This document shows positions 41,762 through 53,224 of a DNA stretch of 64,000 bases, one piece after another. Source of the stretch: Caprimulgus europaeus (Eukaryota; Chordata; Aves; Caprimulgiformes; Caprimulgidae); the NCBI GenBank assembly GCA_907165065.1, contig OU015543.1:12258096-12322095 (forward strand). Reading direction: 5' to 3'. A program made the translations under genes and the position numbers. Numbering within the stretch: position 1 is the first letter of the stretch; each line of letters starts with the position of its first letter. The notes beneath the pieces are model-generated. The model did not search any database and was not told where the DNA came from. It worked only from the letters and a program-made list of their open reading frames with translations.

Positions 41762-44700
41762 CTAAGGGACAAGAGAGAGGGACACAGTCAGGCTTTGAGG
41801 ACATGATGGGGACAGCACTGCCCCTTGCCTACCAGCAGCTCTGCTTCCCCAGGAACATGCCCCACACAGGACATCATTCCCAAAGGACGGGTCCCCAGAC
41901 ACCCCTGAGCTCCCCACAACCCCCAGACCAGCAGCTCCCAGACTCCATCCATGGAGGAGACATGCAGAAAGGACCACAGGAGGAAGACCTGGGATGTTGC
42001 AGCACAAACCCTGACCCCGTGCCCCATGTGAAGTGGCACAAAGAGGGACAGAGGGTGTCACAAGCACTCACTGTCCCCTCCCCGTGCAGCCCCAACCCAG
42101 CAGAGTGGGGCACGGCCGTGCTGGAGCCCCTGGGAGCCGCACGCCGAGGAGATGCCTGGGATTGTTTTTTTAATGGGAAGAAAGCGGGAGGAGCAGCCAG
42201 GAGGAATTGGAACCAGACGGCAGGAAGCGTGCGAGGAGGGCGGGGAGCCCCCGGGAGGCACCGCCAGCCAAGCAGCGGGATGGGGGGAACTGGGATGGGG
42301 AATGGGGACAGGCAGGTACCCCACGGGACCCCTCTGTGCCCACACTTGGCAGGATGGGGACAAGGGGACGCAGCCTTGCTGCTGCCCTTGAGCACCCCAA
42401 CGCCCTCCACGCTGCTCCTCAGCACTGAGCCCACGTGTGGCCGTGTCCACCTTCCCCAGCCACCTCACTGTCACCGCTGTGACTCAGGGGTGGCAGCTGG
42501 TGGCAGAGATGACCAGGGCCCTGGCTGATCAGGATACAGAGAGGCATGTTCCTCCTTCCCGTGGTCACCTCAGTGCCACTGGTTGCCCCATCCAGCCCGT
42601 TGCCCGTGGCTCTGCAGGAGGGGACAAGGACCGTGACCACGTCACCGCATCCCGCGCTTCTCCTGGCGCCAGGCAGCCCCAGGTGGTCCCCGGAGAGGAA
42701 GGGCTCACGGCCACCCGCTTCCTCCCTGCGACACCGCGGCCCCGTGACAGGCACGGGGAAGGGACCGACGTCTCTCCTCTGAGCAAGCCTTGGGGGCCAC
42801 GTCACCCCCATTGCCCACCCAGCCCCAGGGCTGCAGCCAAGTGGCTTTGTGTGGTCAGGGGGAAGCGAGTCCTGGCCCCACAGCCCAGGGACAGCGATGG
42901 CAGCACGGTCCCTGCACAAATTGGCCTTGGACCCGTTCAGCCGGACACCGAGAAGGTCACAGCATGTGCCCCACAGCTCGTGGCACAGCTGGGGAGGGCT
43001 CCTGATGTCCGTCCCTTCCCAAACCTGCCCTGGGACACCCATCCGGTCCCATGCAGGCAGGACGGACTCTGACCCCAGGCAGGTACAAAGTCCCAGTGCC
43101 TGGCTCTCCTTCCACAGGGAGCTGGCCACGGCAGGCACACCCTGTGGCACAGTGTTGGTGGCACAGGGACACGCTCTGTGTCCATTCCAGTGCCAGATCC
43201 CACCACCCATGGAGGCAGCAGCGTGGGCATCCACCCCACTGCTGCGGCAGAGCCTTGGGGATGAGATGGTCCATGGAGGGGTCTGGCCAGGGGAGCCCCC
43301 AGTTTATCCCCATTAGCCCAGGGAAGAGAGGGAGCAGCCACATCGCTTTCTCCACACCCTCAAACCTGGGCAGGCTCCTTCCCAGCTCAGAGAATCCCAG
43401 ACTGGTTTGGGTTGGGAGGGATCTGAAAGCTCATCCAGTTCCAACCCCCCTGCCAGCAGCAGGGACACCTTCCACTAGACCAGGTTGCTCAAAGCCTCAT
43501 CCAACCTGGCCGAGAACACTTCCAGGGAGGAGCAGCCACAGCTTCTCTGGCCAACCTGGGCCAGGGTCTCACCACTCTCATTGTACAAAATTTCCTCCTT
43601 CTATCCAGTTTAAATCTCCTCTCTTTTAACTTAAAACCATCAGCCCTTGTCCTATCACTACAGACCCTATTAAAAAGTCTGTCCCTGTCCCAATGCAGCC
43701 GAGCAGCTCGCTGGAGCCCCGCTGCCCTGGCCAGGATCTCACAGACCCGGCTGAGCGTGCGTGTGCGCGGCGCAGACGTTCTCCCCTCGCGAGGGCTCTC
43801 CTTTCAGGCCGGCATTCCTCCAAACCTTTGGTTTTACAGAAAGCAAACACTCCCAGCGAGCTCCCCAGCTGGGCCAGGCAACCCTGCTGCTGATCTAGGC
43901 CATCTGGGGACTGTCCCTCCCTTCTATTTAGATTTCAGGGCCAAGTTCAGCATTTGTGAGATACTTTACAAGCCTCGTTGAAGGGGCCACCGGGAGGTTG
44001 GAGCGTTACCGGCGTGCCGCAGCAGCCTCCCCGGCCAGCAGCTCTCCATCACCATCACAGCCTCCAAACAAGCCACTGTGTCCCCTCCTCGATGCTCCTG
44101 CCCATGAAGCCTTTTCATAGTGGTCAAAGTGACCCCCATCCCTCAACACTTCGCTCTCAGAGGTGATGGCAGCACAGTGGGATGCTGCTGCCTGCACAGC
44201 CCGGCTGCCAGCCCCGTCCTGCCCAGGGGGAGTGGGACACAGAGCCCTTTTCTCCTCTTGCCTGGGGACAGCACAGATCCTGTGACGTTCCCAGCACTTT
44301 CACAAAGGAAACCGGGCCAGGGCGGCTTCACCGCCACCGCCTCTCCAGCTACCTCCCAGGGAAAGCCACCCTGTAACCGGAGAGACCTTGCAGGCTGGCA
44401 GCGCTGCCCGTCCCGCGGCAGCGAGCCCAGAGCACGGCCGAGTCCCAGCGAGGCTTCGGGGAAAGAGGAGAGGACAGGACCTGCAAGCAGGGGTTGAGAA
44501 CAAGAGGGATAAAGTGATCCCACAGCCTGTGAGCTGCTTCCCACCTGCCCTCTCAGAGCTTTGGGACCATGAGCTCGGAGAAGCAGCAGCCTCAGGTCCC
44601 TGGGGACATGATCTCTCCTGTAAATAGGTGGCTGTTTGTAGGACAGGGGGTCCTGCAGCCAGCACAGAGGGTGGGACAGCCCCACTGGGTGCAGGGTGGG

Positions 44701-47186
44701 CAGCAAGGACCACGTGTCCTCATAGCACTTCCCACAAGACCCTCTTCACCTTCCTCATCTCATCCCACTCAGCATCAGTCACCCACAGGGTCCAAAGGCT
44801 TAAAGAAAGAGGTCAGTGCATGGGTGCACACGGGGGAAACGCCGAGTCCAGTCACCCTCCCACGCATCCTGTCCCACCCAGGACGCGTCCTGTCCCCAGC
44901 TCATCCTGCTCACGGGCTGGGAGAGCGAAACCCATGGAGGGGGAAAGCATCCCGGCTGGCCCGGCCGGCTCCAAACCAGCCTCCCCAGCTTTGCCGTGCA
45001 GAGCACCCCGAGCAGCACCCTCCAGCCAAAAGATCAGAGGATGCTCACCCCACCCAGCCGGGTGCCGGGGCAGGGGCCGTGCTGGACCAGTTGGGTCCCC
45101 ATGTGCCGCCCGGGGCCAGGGAGAACCCGCACGCCGGGCAGGGAGGACAGGGCGGCTGCTCAGCCCCACTTTCTGGTGCGCTGCCCTTCGGGCATCCGGC
45201 TCACGCGGCTCTTTGATGTCACTGCCTGGCAGACAGTTGCCGGAGACATGGCACAGGTCACACCCTGCCACCGCCAGCCCCAGGAGGGGACCAGCCTGCT
45301 GTCACACCCTGGCGTCGGGCTTGCCAGAGACTCTTCCCAGGGCCCTGGGGAAGATGGTCCTGTTAGCGCGGGCAGCCCAGGCGCCCCGGTGACCGGCTCT
45401 CCCCCGCATGGGTGACAGGTCTGGTCCTGTCACTGGCACCACGATGCCACTGCTGATCAGCCCCAGGATGCTCAGGGCAGCACGCCTGGAAGTAGAAAGG
45501 CAGTTGGCAGCGTCAGAGCCAGGGTGAGTGAGATGGGTCGCCGGGGCAGGAGGCAAAGCTGGGTTCTCACCACAGCTATGGGCACCCCGATCATGGCCAG
45601 AGCAGGGAAGTCACCACCCCAACGCCTGCCCGCTGGTGCCAAAAGCAGAGCAGCACTCCCCGGGGGACTGCAAACCACCGGGAGGGAGGTAGCCAGAGTT
45701 CAGCGAGGAGCTATTGGCAGGACACGCCAGAACACGCACAGAACCATAAATCCTCCTGCCACGGGGCCACGAACCAGCCCGCGGCTCTCCAGGGCGAGGA
45801 GGGGACATTTCCAAGGGGGAAAGGTTATCTCCTCGCTGGCCACGGCTCCGGCTCTCACAACAACAGGGGCTGGCCGGGGTCCGACAGGATACCGGGGCCA
45901 AACAGACCTCCCGACCTCCGCCGGGCTCCACATTCCTGTGGTTTCGCTGGGGTGGACGGGAAGTAAACAGGCAGACTTCCCACGGCTTGGCCACGGCACC
46001 CCGAGCTGCCGCTGGGGCTCGGCACCCCGCAACCGACCGGTTTTGGGGGGGGAGCCTGTGACCGCGCCGGCTGTTTGTACTCACGATAAAACCCCGGGAA
46101 CAAAGGGAGAGACCGCCGCGGTCAGCACAACGCTGCCGGCAGCGGGGCCGCGGTGTGAGCCCCCCGCTGCCAGCTCAGCCCATGGCACAGCGTCAGGACA
46201 CCGGCCCCGGTGACGGGGATTCGGGCCAGCCTTGCTCTAACCCACCCCCACCTCATGCCCCCTCCAGGACCCAAACCCACTGAACCTTCTCGGTGCTAAA
46301 CCTCAGCTGGATTCGCTCCACGGTCTCCGAGGGAGCTGTGTCCAAAACAGATTTGTTTACTGGGTGCCCTGAAAAGCCCCGTCCCGGCGTGCAGAGACTC
46401 CCCTCACCACCTCGCTCCGTGCCTCAGTTTCCCTCCCAGACCGCTAACGATCCCGGCTCCCTTTCGAGCAGCCCTCTGATCTATACATTCAGCGTTTGGC
46501 AATATCTACACCCAACGCTGCTACCGCTGGGGTGACACCAGGGTGACATGGGCTGTGTCCAGCTCCCCACCAGCCCCCGGAGCCACAGCCCCGCGCACAG
46601 GCTGGTAGAGCCAGGCAAGTCCCTACTTTCTTGGGCACCCATGGGTGCGTGTTGGTCCCCAGGGTGGGAGGGCTGGCTGGAGGGGGGGTGGTGGGAAGCC
46701 CCGAGCCCCATTCCCGGCTGGAGGACGATGAGCTGGAGGGGGATTTGGGGCGGATCTGACTCAGCACCCAGCCCAGGGGTGCTGCTGGACCCGCTCCAGC
46801 CCGGGAAGGATCAACCTTTCCGAGAAGGGCCGTGGGCAACCACCGCCCCGACCGTGGCCACCACCGACCGGCTCCGGCCACCGCCAACCCCCCCTGCGTG
46901 GGGCTCATGAGGAGCCGCGAGCGAGTGGCCACCGGGGTGGGGTGTGGGGAGCCGGGCCGGTGCCCCAGGCTGGGCAAACACGGCTCCACATCCTGTTAAC
47001 CCCCTCGCCCAACCGCGCCGAGTCCGGCCCCACGCCCCGCTGCGTGGGTGGGTGTCACCGCCGCCCCCAAACCACTACCGGGAGCACCCCCGGGTACCCC
47101 ACCCGCCACCGGACAATGGTCAAGCCGGGACCCGACTGCCCCCCCCGAGCCGAGCCGAGCCAGACTGAGCCCCAACCCCCCCGTAC
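41762..47186 (-). other. CDC42EP4: Putative CDC42EP4 5' intron
   Basis: This interval is defined by the acceptor CTCTCTCTTGTCCCTTAG|GAG at its 3' end and the donor GCAG|GTACGG at 47186/47187 on the minus strand. It contains one CR1 fragment and no recognisable exon. Long open frames on both strands here reflect high GC content. Joining the two sites is inference from splice consensus and from human gene structure; additional leader exons are possible. Confidence 0.5.
43388..43690 (-). mobile_element. CR1 3' fragment in CDC42EP4 5' intron
   Basis: An inverted CR1 end (AGAATCCCAGACTGGTTTGG) followed by the CACTAGACCAGGTTGCTCAA and TCCAGGGAGGAGCAGCCACA blocks and a decayed TTTAAATCTCCTCTCTTTTA region. 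It is a different CR1 type from the 36.76/38.93-kb pair but the same as the copies at 10.44 and 59.39 kb. Confidence 0.88.
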
Positions 47187-47480
47187 CTGCGCTCTCGGGC
47201 CCCGCTGCCGCTCCATGGCACCGCCGAGCCGAGCCGAGCCGAGCCGAGCCGAGCCGAGCCGAGCCGAGCCGAGCCGAGCCGAGCCGAGCCGAGCCGAACC
47301 CCCCCCAGCACGGCCGCGGCGGGCATGATGTCATCGCCTCTCCCGGACCAATGGCGCAGCGCTACGTCACGGGGCAGCCCCACACCCGCCATTCAAACCC
47401 GAGTGGGGCGGGGCGGCGTGGGGGGGGTGTGGGGGGGGGTGACTCGTAGTCCCGAGCGCGGCCCCGCCCTGGGGGGGTCC
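46890..47480 (-). promoter_or_regulatory. CDC42EP4: CpG island, probable CDC42EP4 promoter and noncoding exon 1
   Basis: A CpG-rich block with a good minus-strand splice donor (exon ends at 47187). The inferred leader exon includes the (GGCTC)14 tract at 47226-47295 and an ATG at 47216 in near-perfect Kozak context (GTGCCATGG). Spliced to 41761, this ATG would open an 11-codon uORF that ends in TGA at the junction. Position and orientation fit CDC42EP4, but the transcription start is not identifiable. Confidence 0.55.
47226..47295. repeat. (GAGCC)14 pentanucleotide repeat
   Basis: Fourteen uninterrupted GAGCC copies on the + strand (GGCTC on the minus strand). They probably lie in the CDC42EP4 5' UTR or core promoter. 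Such a pure tract should be length-polymorphic. Confidence 0.95.
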
Positions 47481-47503
47481 CGGGTGTGTCCCGCGGGAAG
47501 GGT

Positions 47504-47695
47504 CCCGAGTGGGGTCACCGGCCACTCCGTGGGCGAGACGCGGGGATCCACGTGGGGGGGTCACGAGTGCGGTCCCTGATCCCTGTGTGGGCGGGACGCA
47601 GGGATCCGTGGGGTGGGTCCCGAGTGGGGTGTCCGGACGCTCCGTAGGCAGGGCAGAGGGATCCACGGGGGTGGAGGGGTCCCGAGTGGAGTTCC
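47504..47695. repeat. About 60-bp degenerate minisatellite, 3+ copies
   Basis: Units begin GGTCCCGAGTGGGGT or GGTCACGAGTGCGGT and end near GGATCCACGTGGGGG. They repeat at about 59-61 bp with around 20 percent substitution, and the array borders the CpG island. Confidence 0.7.
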
Positions 47696-50600
47696 TCGGG
47701 TGGGGCAGAGCAAGGGGCTGGCTGCACCCTGGCCGGTGGGTTGGGAAGGTGGGGAGTCGAGCGACTTTAATTAATCAAGGGCAATTAAGAGCTGAACTGA
47801 ACCACTGAGAGGAGGTGGGTTCAGCCCCGCGGCAGCACCGATGTCCTCGTTCCACTCGTGACCCGACACCCACGAGACTGCAGCACCCACACTCGCCCTC
47901 CCCATCCCCCCCAGCCACCCCTACTGCCCCATTCCCCTCGAGGGGGTCCCAGGGTCCCTCCAGGCTGTGAAGCACTTGGGGGGTCTGTAGCCAGGACAGG
48001 ATGGTGGGGACACCAAGGCCACCCCGTGTCCCCAGCGATGCTCTGAAAGGGAAAGTGACGGGGATTAAAGTGGGACCTCAACGGGAGAAGAGAGGGGATT
48101 ATCCCCAGTCTGCCTCCTGCAGCGGTTCTTCCACATTCCAGAGCGTCTGGTGTCCCTGCAGGCTGGGTTGGTGGGGGGGTCACGAGTGGGGTCCTGGGGT
48201 ACCCCGGCTGTGTGGCCCTGGGGACACTGGTGCTGGGACACAACGCTGCAGGGGGATGAAGGTTTCTGATGTCACTGGTGCAAGGAGCACCAGTGGCACC
48301 GACCTGGGGGCCGTGGCCACGGCTGTAGTCACAGGGTTGGGCACCACTGGGCGCTTTGGTGGCTTGTCCAGTGCAGAAACTTCTCTCTGTGGGAAGGACA
48401 GGAGGCCACTCGTGGCATAACCATGGAGCCATCACCCTGGTGATGAGCGTGGCACTGTGGAGATGCCGGGGCTGGCATGATGGAGAGGCTCTGCCCCTGG
48501 CCAGCACCAGGGCCAAACCACCCATGGCTGCTCGCAGCCCGGGTATCCAGCACCTCCGCCGGTGCCCGCAGTCTCCTTCCCAGGCCGTGCTCCTTCCTCA
48601 CTTCACACCAGTGCCATTTTCACAGCCGCTTTGCTTGGCAAAATTTATTTTCCTTGCTTTCCATATGGGGAAACTGAGGCAGGAGGCAGAGCCCTATGCC
48701 CATAGTTGAGCAAAGCTCCTCTGGATGCAGCTGTGGTTTGTTGATGGGTGAGGAAGAGGAGGAGGAGGAGGGTTTGCCAGAGCCCCAGCCAACAGCTCGA
48801 CCCACGGGGTGTGTGTGTGTGAATCGAAGGCTGATGTGGCACCGCCGCTGCTCACCTCGCCTGACGCTGTCACGGGAGCACCACGCTGGCTGAGACAGCT
48901 CAGTCAGGAGGGATTAACATCAGCCAGGAGCTGGGAGGAAGGCTCCCGCGGGCTGGCCTAACTCTGGCTGGGGAAAAACAGGCACCCACTGAGCTTGAAA
49001 AACTGCCTGGGTGCTTCCTCAAGTGGCAGCTCAGGCCACGCACAGCCCCAGGGCTGGATCCGACCCTGGGGTGATGGCAGTGAGGTTGGGGTGCTGGGAG
49101 GCTGGGGAGTGGGGTGGCTGCATGGCTCCCAACCCCTCCTGACCCCATCGCTGGCTCCGACCCCTCCTGAACCCATCGCCGCTTCCTTTTACTGCTTCTC
49201 AGCAGCTTTTGAAAGCGGAGAAGAAAGAAAAAAAACAATAAAAAGAACAGGATTGAAAAGCACATTGAAAAGCTGGGCAGGGAGAAGCGCCCGAGCTTCC
49301 CGGCAGCCCCGTTCCCCCTCCCGCCGCCAGCTCCTGCCAGCTTTGTCTGCCAGCGCTGCCTCGGCCACGCAGGAGACGCTGCCGAGCGAGCCGGGTGCTT
49401 TCCCGAACCCCAGCGCTTCATCAGGGTGTGGGGATCACCATCTGGACACCCCAGGGTGCTGGGAATGGGGCATTGCCCCCCACAGCCCCCCCCAAACCCC
49501 ACAGCTTCCCCCAAAACCCCACAGCCTCGACCCCCCCCAAACCCCTCGGCCCCAGAGCTGGATGCTGCTAAAAACCTCCCCAACAGCCCTGCCAACCCCA
49601 CGGACACCAGCTTGTACCCACAGGTGTGGGGTTTCACCCCTTCCCCGTGCCATTCACGGTTATCTGGTTAACCCTGGCAGGACCACACTGCCTGCTCACC
49701 CCTGGCACCTCAGCACCCATGGGTGAACGCCAGGACACGCTGCGTGCAGGTTGGAGCCCGCCATGGGCGAGCTCACTCTGCAGTCACTTGCCTTTCCCAG
49801 CCGGCACGTTCCCATCAGGGAACAGCCTGGCACAACCCACCACCCACCCAGGAGCCCCTCACCTGGCCGTGGTGCAGCCACGGGGGATCCCACCTGGAGC
49901 ATGGCTGCTGTGGGGACTCACCACAACCAGCAGCTCCCATGGAAACCCCCTGCCCTGGCACAGCTTTAGCACAGGGTTCCTTTGTCCAGGGTGCCACGGT
50001 GTGTGCCAGGCACCCACACCTACAGGATGGGGTGCACAGACCTGGATCTGTCCTCTCCGCTGTCCTCTCCGCTGCTCTCCTCTTCCCGTCACACCGGGAG
50101 GGTTCTGCTGCCATCCCCGCCACCGGCAGCTCTGCCCGTGCCGCGAGCGTCCCGGCCTGGCACAAGAGGCAGCAAGGCCTGGGGTGTGTGGGGCTCTGAG
50201 GATGCGCCGAGTCCCATCTAACCCCCAGCATGGCAGGAGGGGCTGTCCCTGTCCCCATAGCCCAAGGGAAAGGTGGGGACACTGGGATCTGCCTCTGGAG
50301 CTGGCAGGGAATGGGGAAATCTGGTGGAAAGGGAGAGCCCGGGTTGCCGGGCTGCGTCTCCAGTGCACACCGAGCACGGCTCTTCGCTCTGGTGACACCT
50401 CACTCAACCCAGCCTCAACCTGGAGAACCAACTGACACAACCTCCACCACCAGCAAAACAAAGAGGTAAAAATAAATCACAGAATCCAGCCCAGGATTAC
50501 AGCCCACAACCCTATTTCTGGCACAGAAACGTCCCCCACCGTGTCCAGGGTACCACTCCAGTGCCACCCTGTCCCTACGGTGAGGTCTGGAGGGTGCAGC

Positions 50601-51465
50601 GTCTCCCCTCTGCTCCCCTTTAACTCACCACCCCTGATAAGCCAGCAGAGCTCTGTCCTTGGAGAACCACAGGAACGGGGAGAGATGTCAAGGCCAATTT
50701 GGTCCCTGGGGACCAATTGCTGCCGACAGCTCGTCCTGCCTGTCACCCTGGCGAGCCGGCAGCACCGGCAGTGGCGGGGACTTTAGGAGAGAGCTGGTTG
50801 TGAAAGCCGAGGTGGGAGAGAAGTGGCTGTGCTTGTCAGGGAGCACAACACCTTCCTCCATGAGTCCAGCCAGTCTGGTTGCATCTGTGCCTTGGGGAAA
50901 CTGAGGCAACAGAGGTGAGTGAGAGCTCCCACTCGTGCCCCTGGCACTCAGCCCATCTCCATGGCTGTGCCCACACTGGGCTTTGTGCCCTGCATGGCTC
51001 GTGGACCATCCCAGGGGTGTTCCCCAGGGAGCTGAGGGTGAACCCACAGCCGTGGTGGGATGTGGGATCTGCCACTTCCTCTGGTGCTGCATCCATCAGC
51101 CGTGGGAAACCACGAGCAGGAAGAGCTTCACCACCACCACTGCCCCAGGGCCCCGGGCGCTCTGGCCACAGCCACACCGGTGGCTTCACCTCCCGGCACA
51201 GCGCCAGCTCCAAACCTGCCCTGGGTGTTGCTGCACCCTCCAGCTTCTCCTCTCCATGGCCTGGGCTCTGCTCTGCCACGGCTGTGGCATGCCACCATGC
51301 TGGGGAGCACACACAGACCCCACACTGGAACCTGCCAGGATCTGCATCCTGCTGTCCCCACCACAGGGGACATGTCTGGGGACCATGTTGGTGCTCACTG
51401 GGTCACTGGTGCTCACAGGGGCTGGTACGTGCCCCACGTGGGAGAGCAGCGTCCCTCACATGGAG

Positions 51466-51672
51466 CATCTCTCGCACAGAGAACGTCCCTTGCACAAGGA
51501 GCATCCCTTGCATGAGGAGTGTGTCTTGCACAGAGAATGTCCCTTGCACAAGGAATGTCCCCCACAGAAGCACGAGGAGTTTCCCTCACACAAGGAGTGT
51601 CCCTTGCACAGAGAATGTCCCCTGCAGGAGTTACCCTTGCATGAGGAACATCCCTCGCATGGGGAGCTCACC
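51466..51672. repeat. 18-bp minisatellite encoding His/Cys-rich peptides
   Basis: Units of the type CTTGCACAGAGAATGTCC and CTTGCACAAGGAGCATCC repeat about eleven times, mostly at 18 bp. In + frames they read PLHREC/PLHKEH-like hexapeptides, and on the minus strand GHSLCKGHSLC-like ones. No gene structure surrounds them. Confidence 0.8.
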
Positions 51673-52189
51673 TGTGTTGCTCGACTCCCCAGACCTGCTC
51701 TGCTCTGTGTCCCTGTCAGCCCCATGTCCCAGCCCCATGTCCCAGCCCGCGCTGTTTGCCGCTGGAGAGGTGACAGGCGATGAACCCCAGGTGTGTCACC
51801 TGGATTTTCCTGCCAGGTGTGACAGGCAGAGCAGGCAGCAAGGCCACCTACAAACCACCCCAGGAGAAACCTCCAGTGTCAGCGATGCTGAAAGCACCTG
51901 GGGGGGTCACCTCCCTCATCCCCTATCCCACCACCCTGTCCCCCTTCCCTCCCACCTCAGACCCCTCCGGGATGGAGCACACAGGGATCTGGTTGTCACG
52001 GCTCCCAGCACCATCCTGTGCCCCACCCCAGCCCCGCAGCCTCCCGCACCCTCAGCCCAGTTCCTTCCCTAGTGCCATAGGGCCAAGACAAGCCCAGCCA
52101 AGGCAGTGGGACAGAGGGACACATCCCACTGTCCCCTTCTCCACTGCAGCAGGGTGACAGAGAGGTGACACGGGCTGATCCTCAGGCTG

Positions 52190-52195
52190 TTTATT
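52190..52195 (-). other. SDK2: SDK2 poly(A) signal candidate
   Basis: TTTATT on the + strand is AATAAA on the minus strand, about 1.03 kb after the SDK2 stop. The implied 3' UTR (52196-53224) includes a purine-rich tract opposite the T-rich run at 53147-53212. Sidekick 3' UTRs can be longer, so another site further left is possible. Confidence 0.45.
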
Positions 52196-53224
52196 GGCAT
52201 CTCCCTCGGCTCAGCCCTGGCACCGTGTCCCCACCGGGCTGGTGCCTGGCTCACCGATAGGCACTGCGAGGGTTTTGCTATGCAGAGACCACCAAAATGG
52301 CTCCAGAGCCCCCCCCGGGCATCACCACCCCCACGTGTCCCTTATGCTCCCAGGCCTCTGCACAAAAAAAATTAAAATAAAATAAAAAAAGACATTAAAA
52401 AAAAACCCCAAACCACCAGAACTGCAGAGGGGTGGCCACGGTCACCGCGTCACCCTGTCCAAGCCCTCGCCAGAGCCCCCGGGGTGCAACATCAGGGGGG
52501 ACATCAGCACCACTTGCACCTCACTGGGGTTCTCCTGGGGTTTAGTCCTGGGTTCTCCTGGGGGGGCTGTGCTGGGCCAGGCACAAACGAGGGGAGGAAT
52601 TAATTAATTGTCCCCTGGGCTCCTGGCGCAGTGGCTGCTCCCTTCTCCCAAGGGCTGGGGGTGGGTCCAGGGTGGGGGGTTTCATGTCCAGAGGTTTGAA
52701 GATCAGCAGAATTCCTCTTCCCCTCTGCAGTCAGAGATCTCTGTGTCACCTCTTGTCCCCACATCCCAGGGAAGCCACAAGCAGAGGCTGGCAGAGGGTT
52801 TGGCACAGTGAGAGACCCTGCACCCAGCCTGGCAGCACCCATGGGACCCTGGCGATGCCGGCAGTGGCTCAAGGGCAACCACAGCAGGTGCCAAGGGCAA
52901 AATCCGGTGCAATCCCTCTGTCACCCCAAGCCCTCCCACCCCACCTCGGCTGAGGAGTCTGTAATGCAGAAAACTTTGGCCAAAAAGAGGAGCTGGGTTC
53001 TGGTCCCCAGCCCAGCGAAGGTGCTCGCCGTTCTGCTCCGGTGCTGCTGAGAAAGTAAAACACCCATCGCAGCACTGCCGCCCTTCGGCCTCTCCTCTTC
53101 CTCCTCTTCTCCCTCTCCCCACGTTTTTCTTAATTTCTTGGAGCTTTTCCCTTTTTCTTTTTTTTCTTTTTTTTTTTTTTAATATTTTTTTTCCCTCCTG
53201 TTTGTTTTCACTTCTGTTTAAATA

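Larger units (their letters stand above)
47331..52189. other. CDC42EP4-SDK2 intergenic region, no gene recognised
   Basis: No orthologue-like exons are visible. The interval contains two GC-rich minisatellites (47.50-47.70 and 51.47-51.67 kb) and many long chance ORFs on both strands. The longest is a 397-codon + frame at 50879-52072 that passes through the second minisatellite. Confidence 0.5.

Noticed and set aside
40593..41765. 390-codon + strand ORF
   Set aside because: It is antisense to the single-exon CDC42EP4 coding region, whose protein is clearly recognisable.
50879..52072. 397-codon + strand ORF between CDC42EP4 and SDK2
   Set aside because: No recognisable domain, no promoter or splice evidence, and a frame-neutral 18-bp minisatellite in the middle. 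It is listed only as a finding about the repeat.
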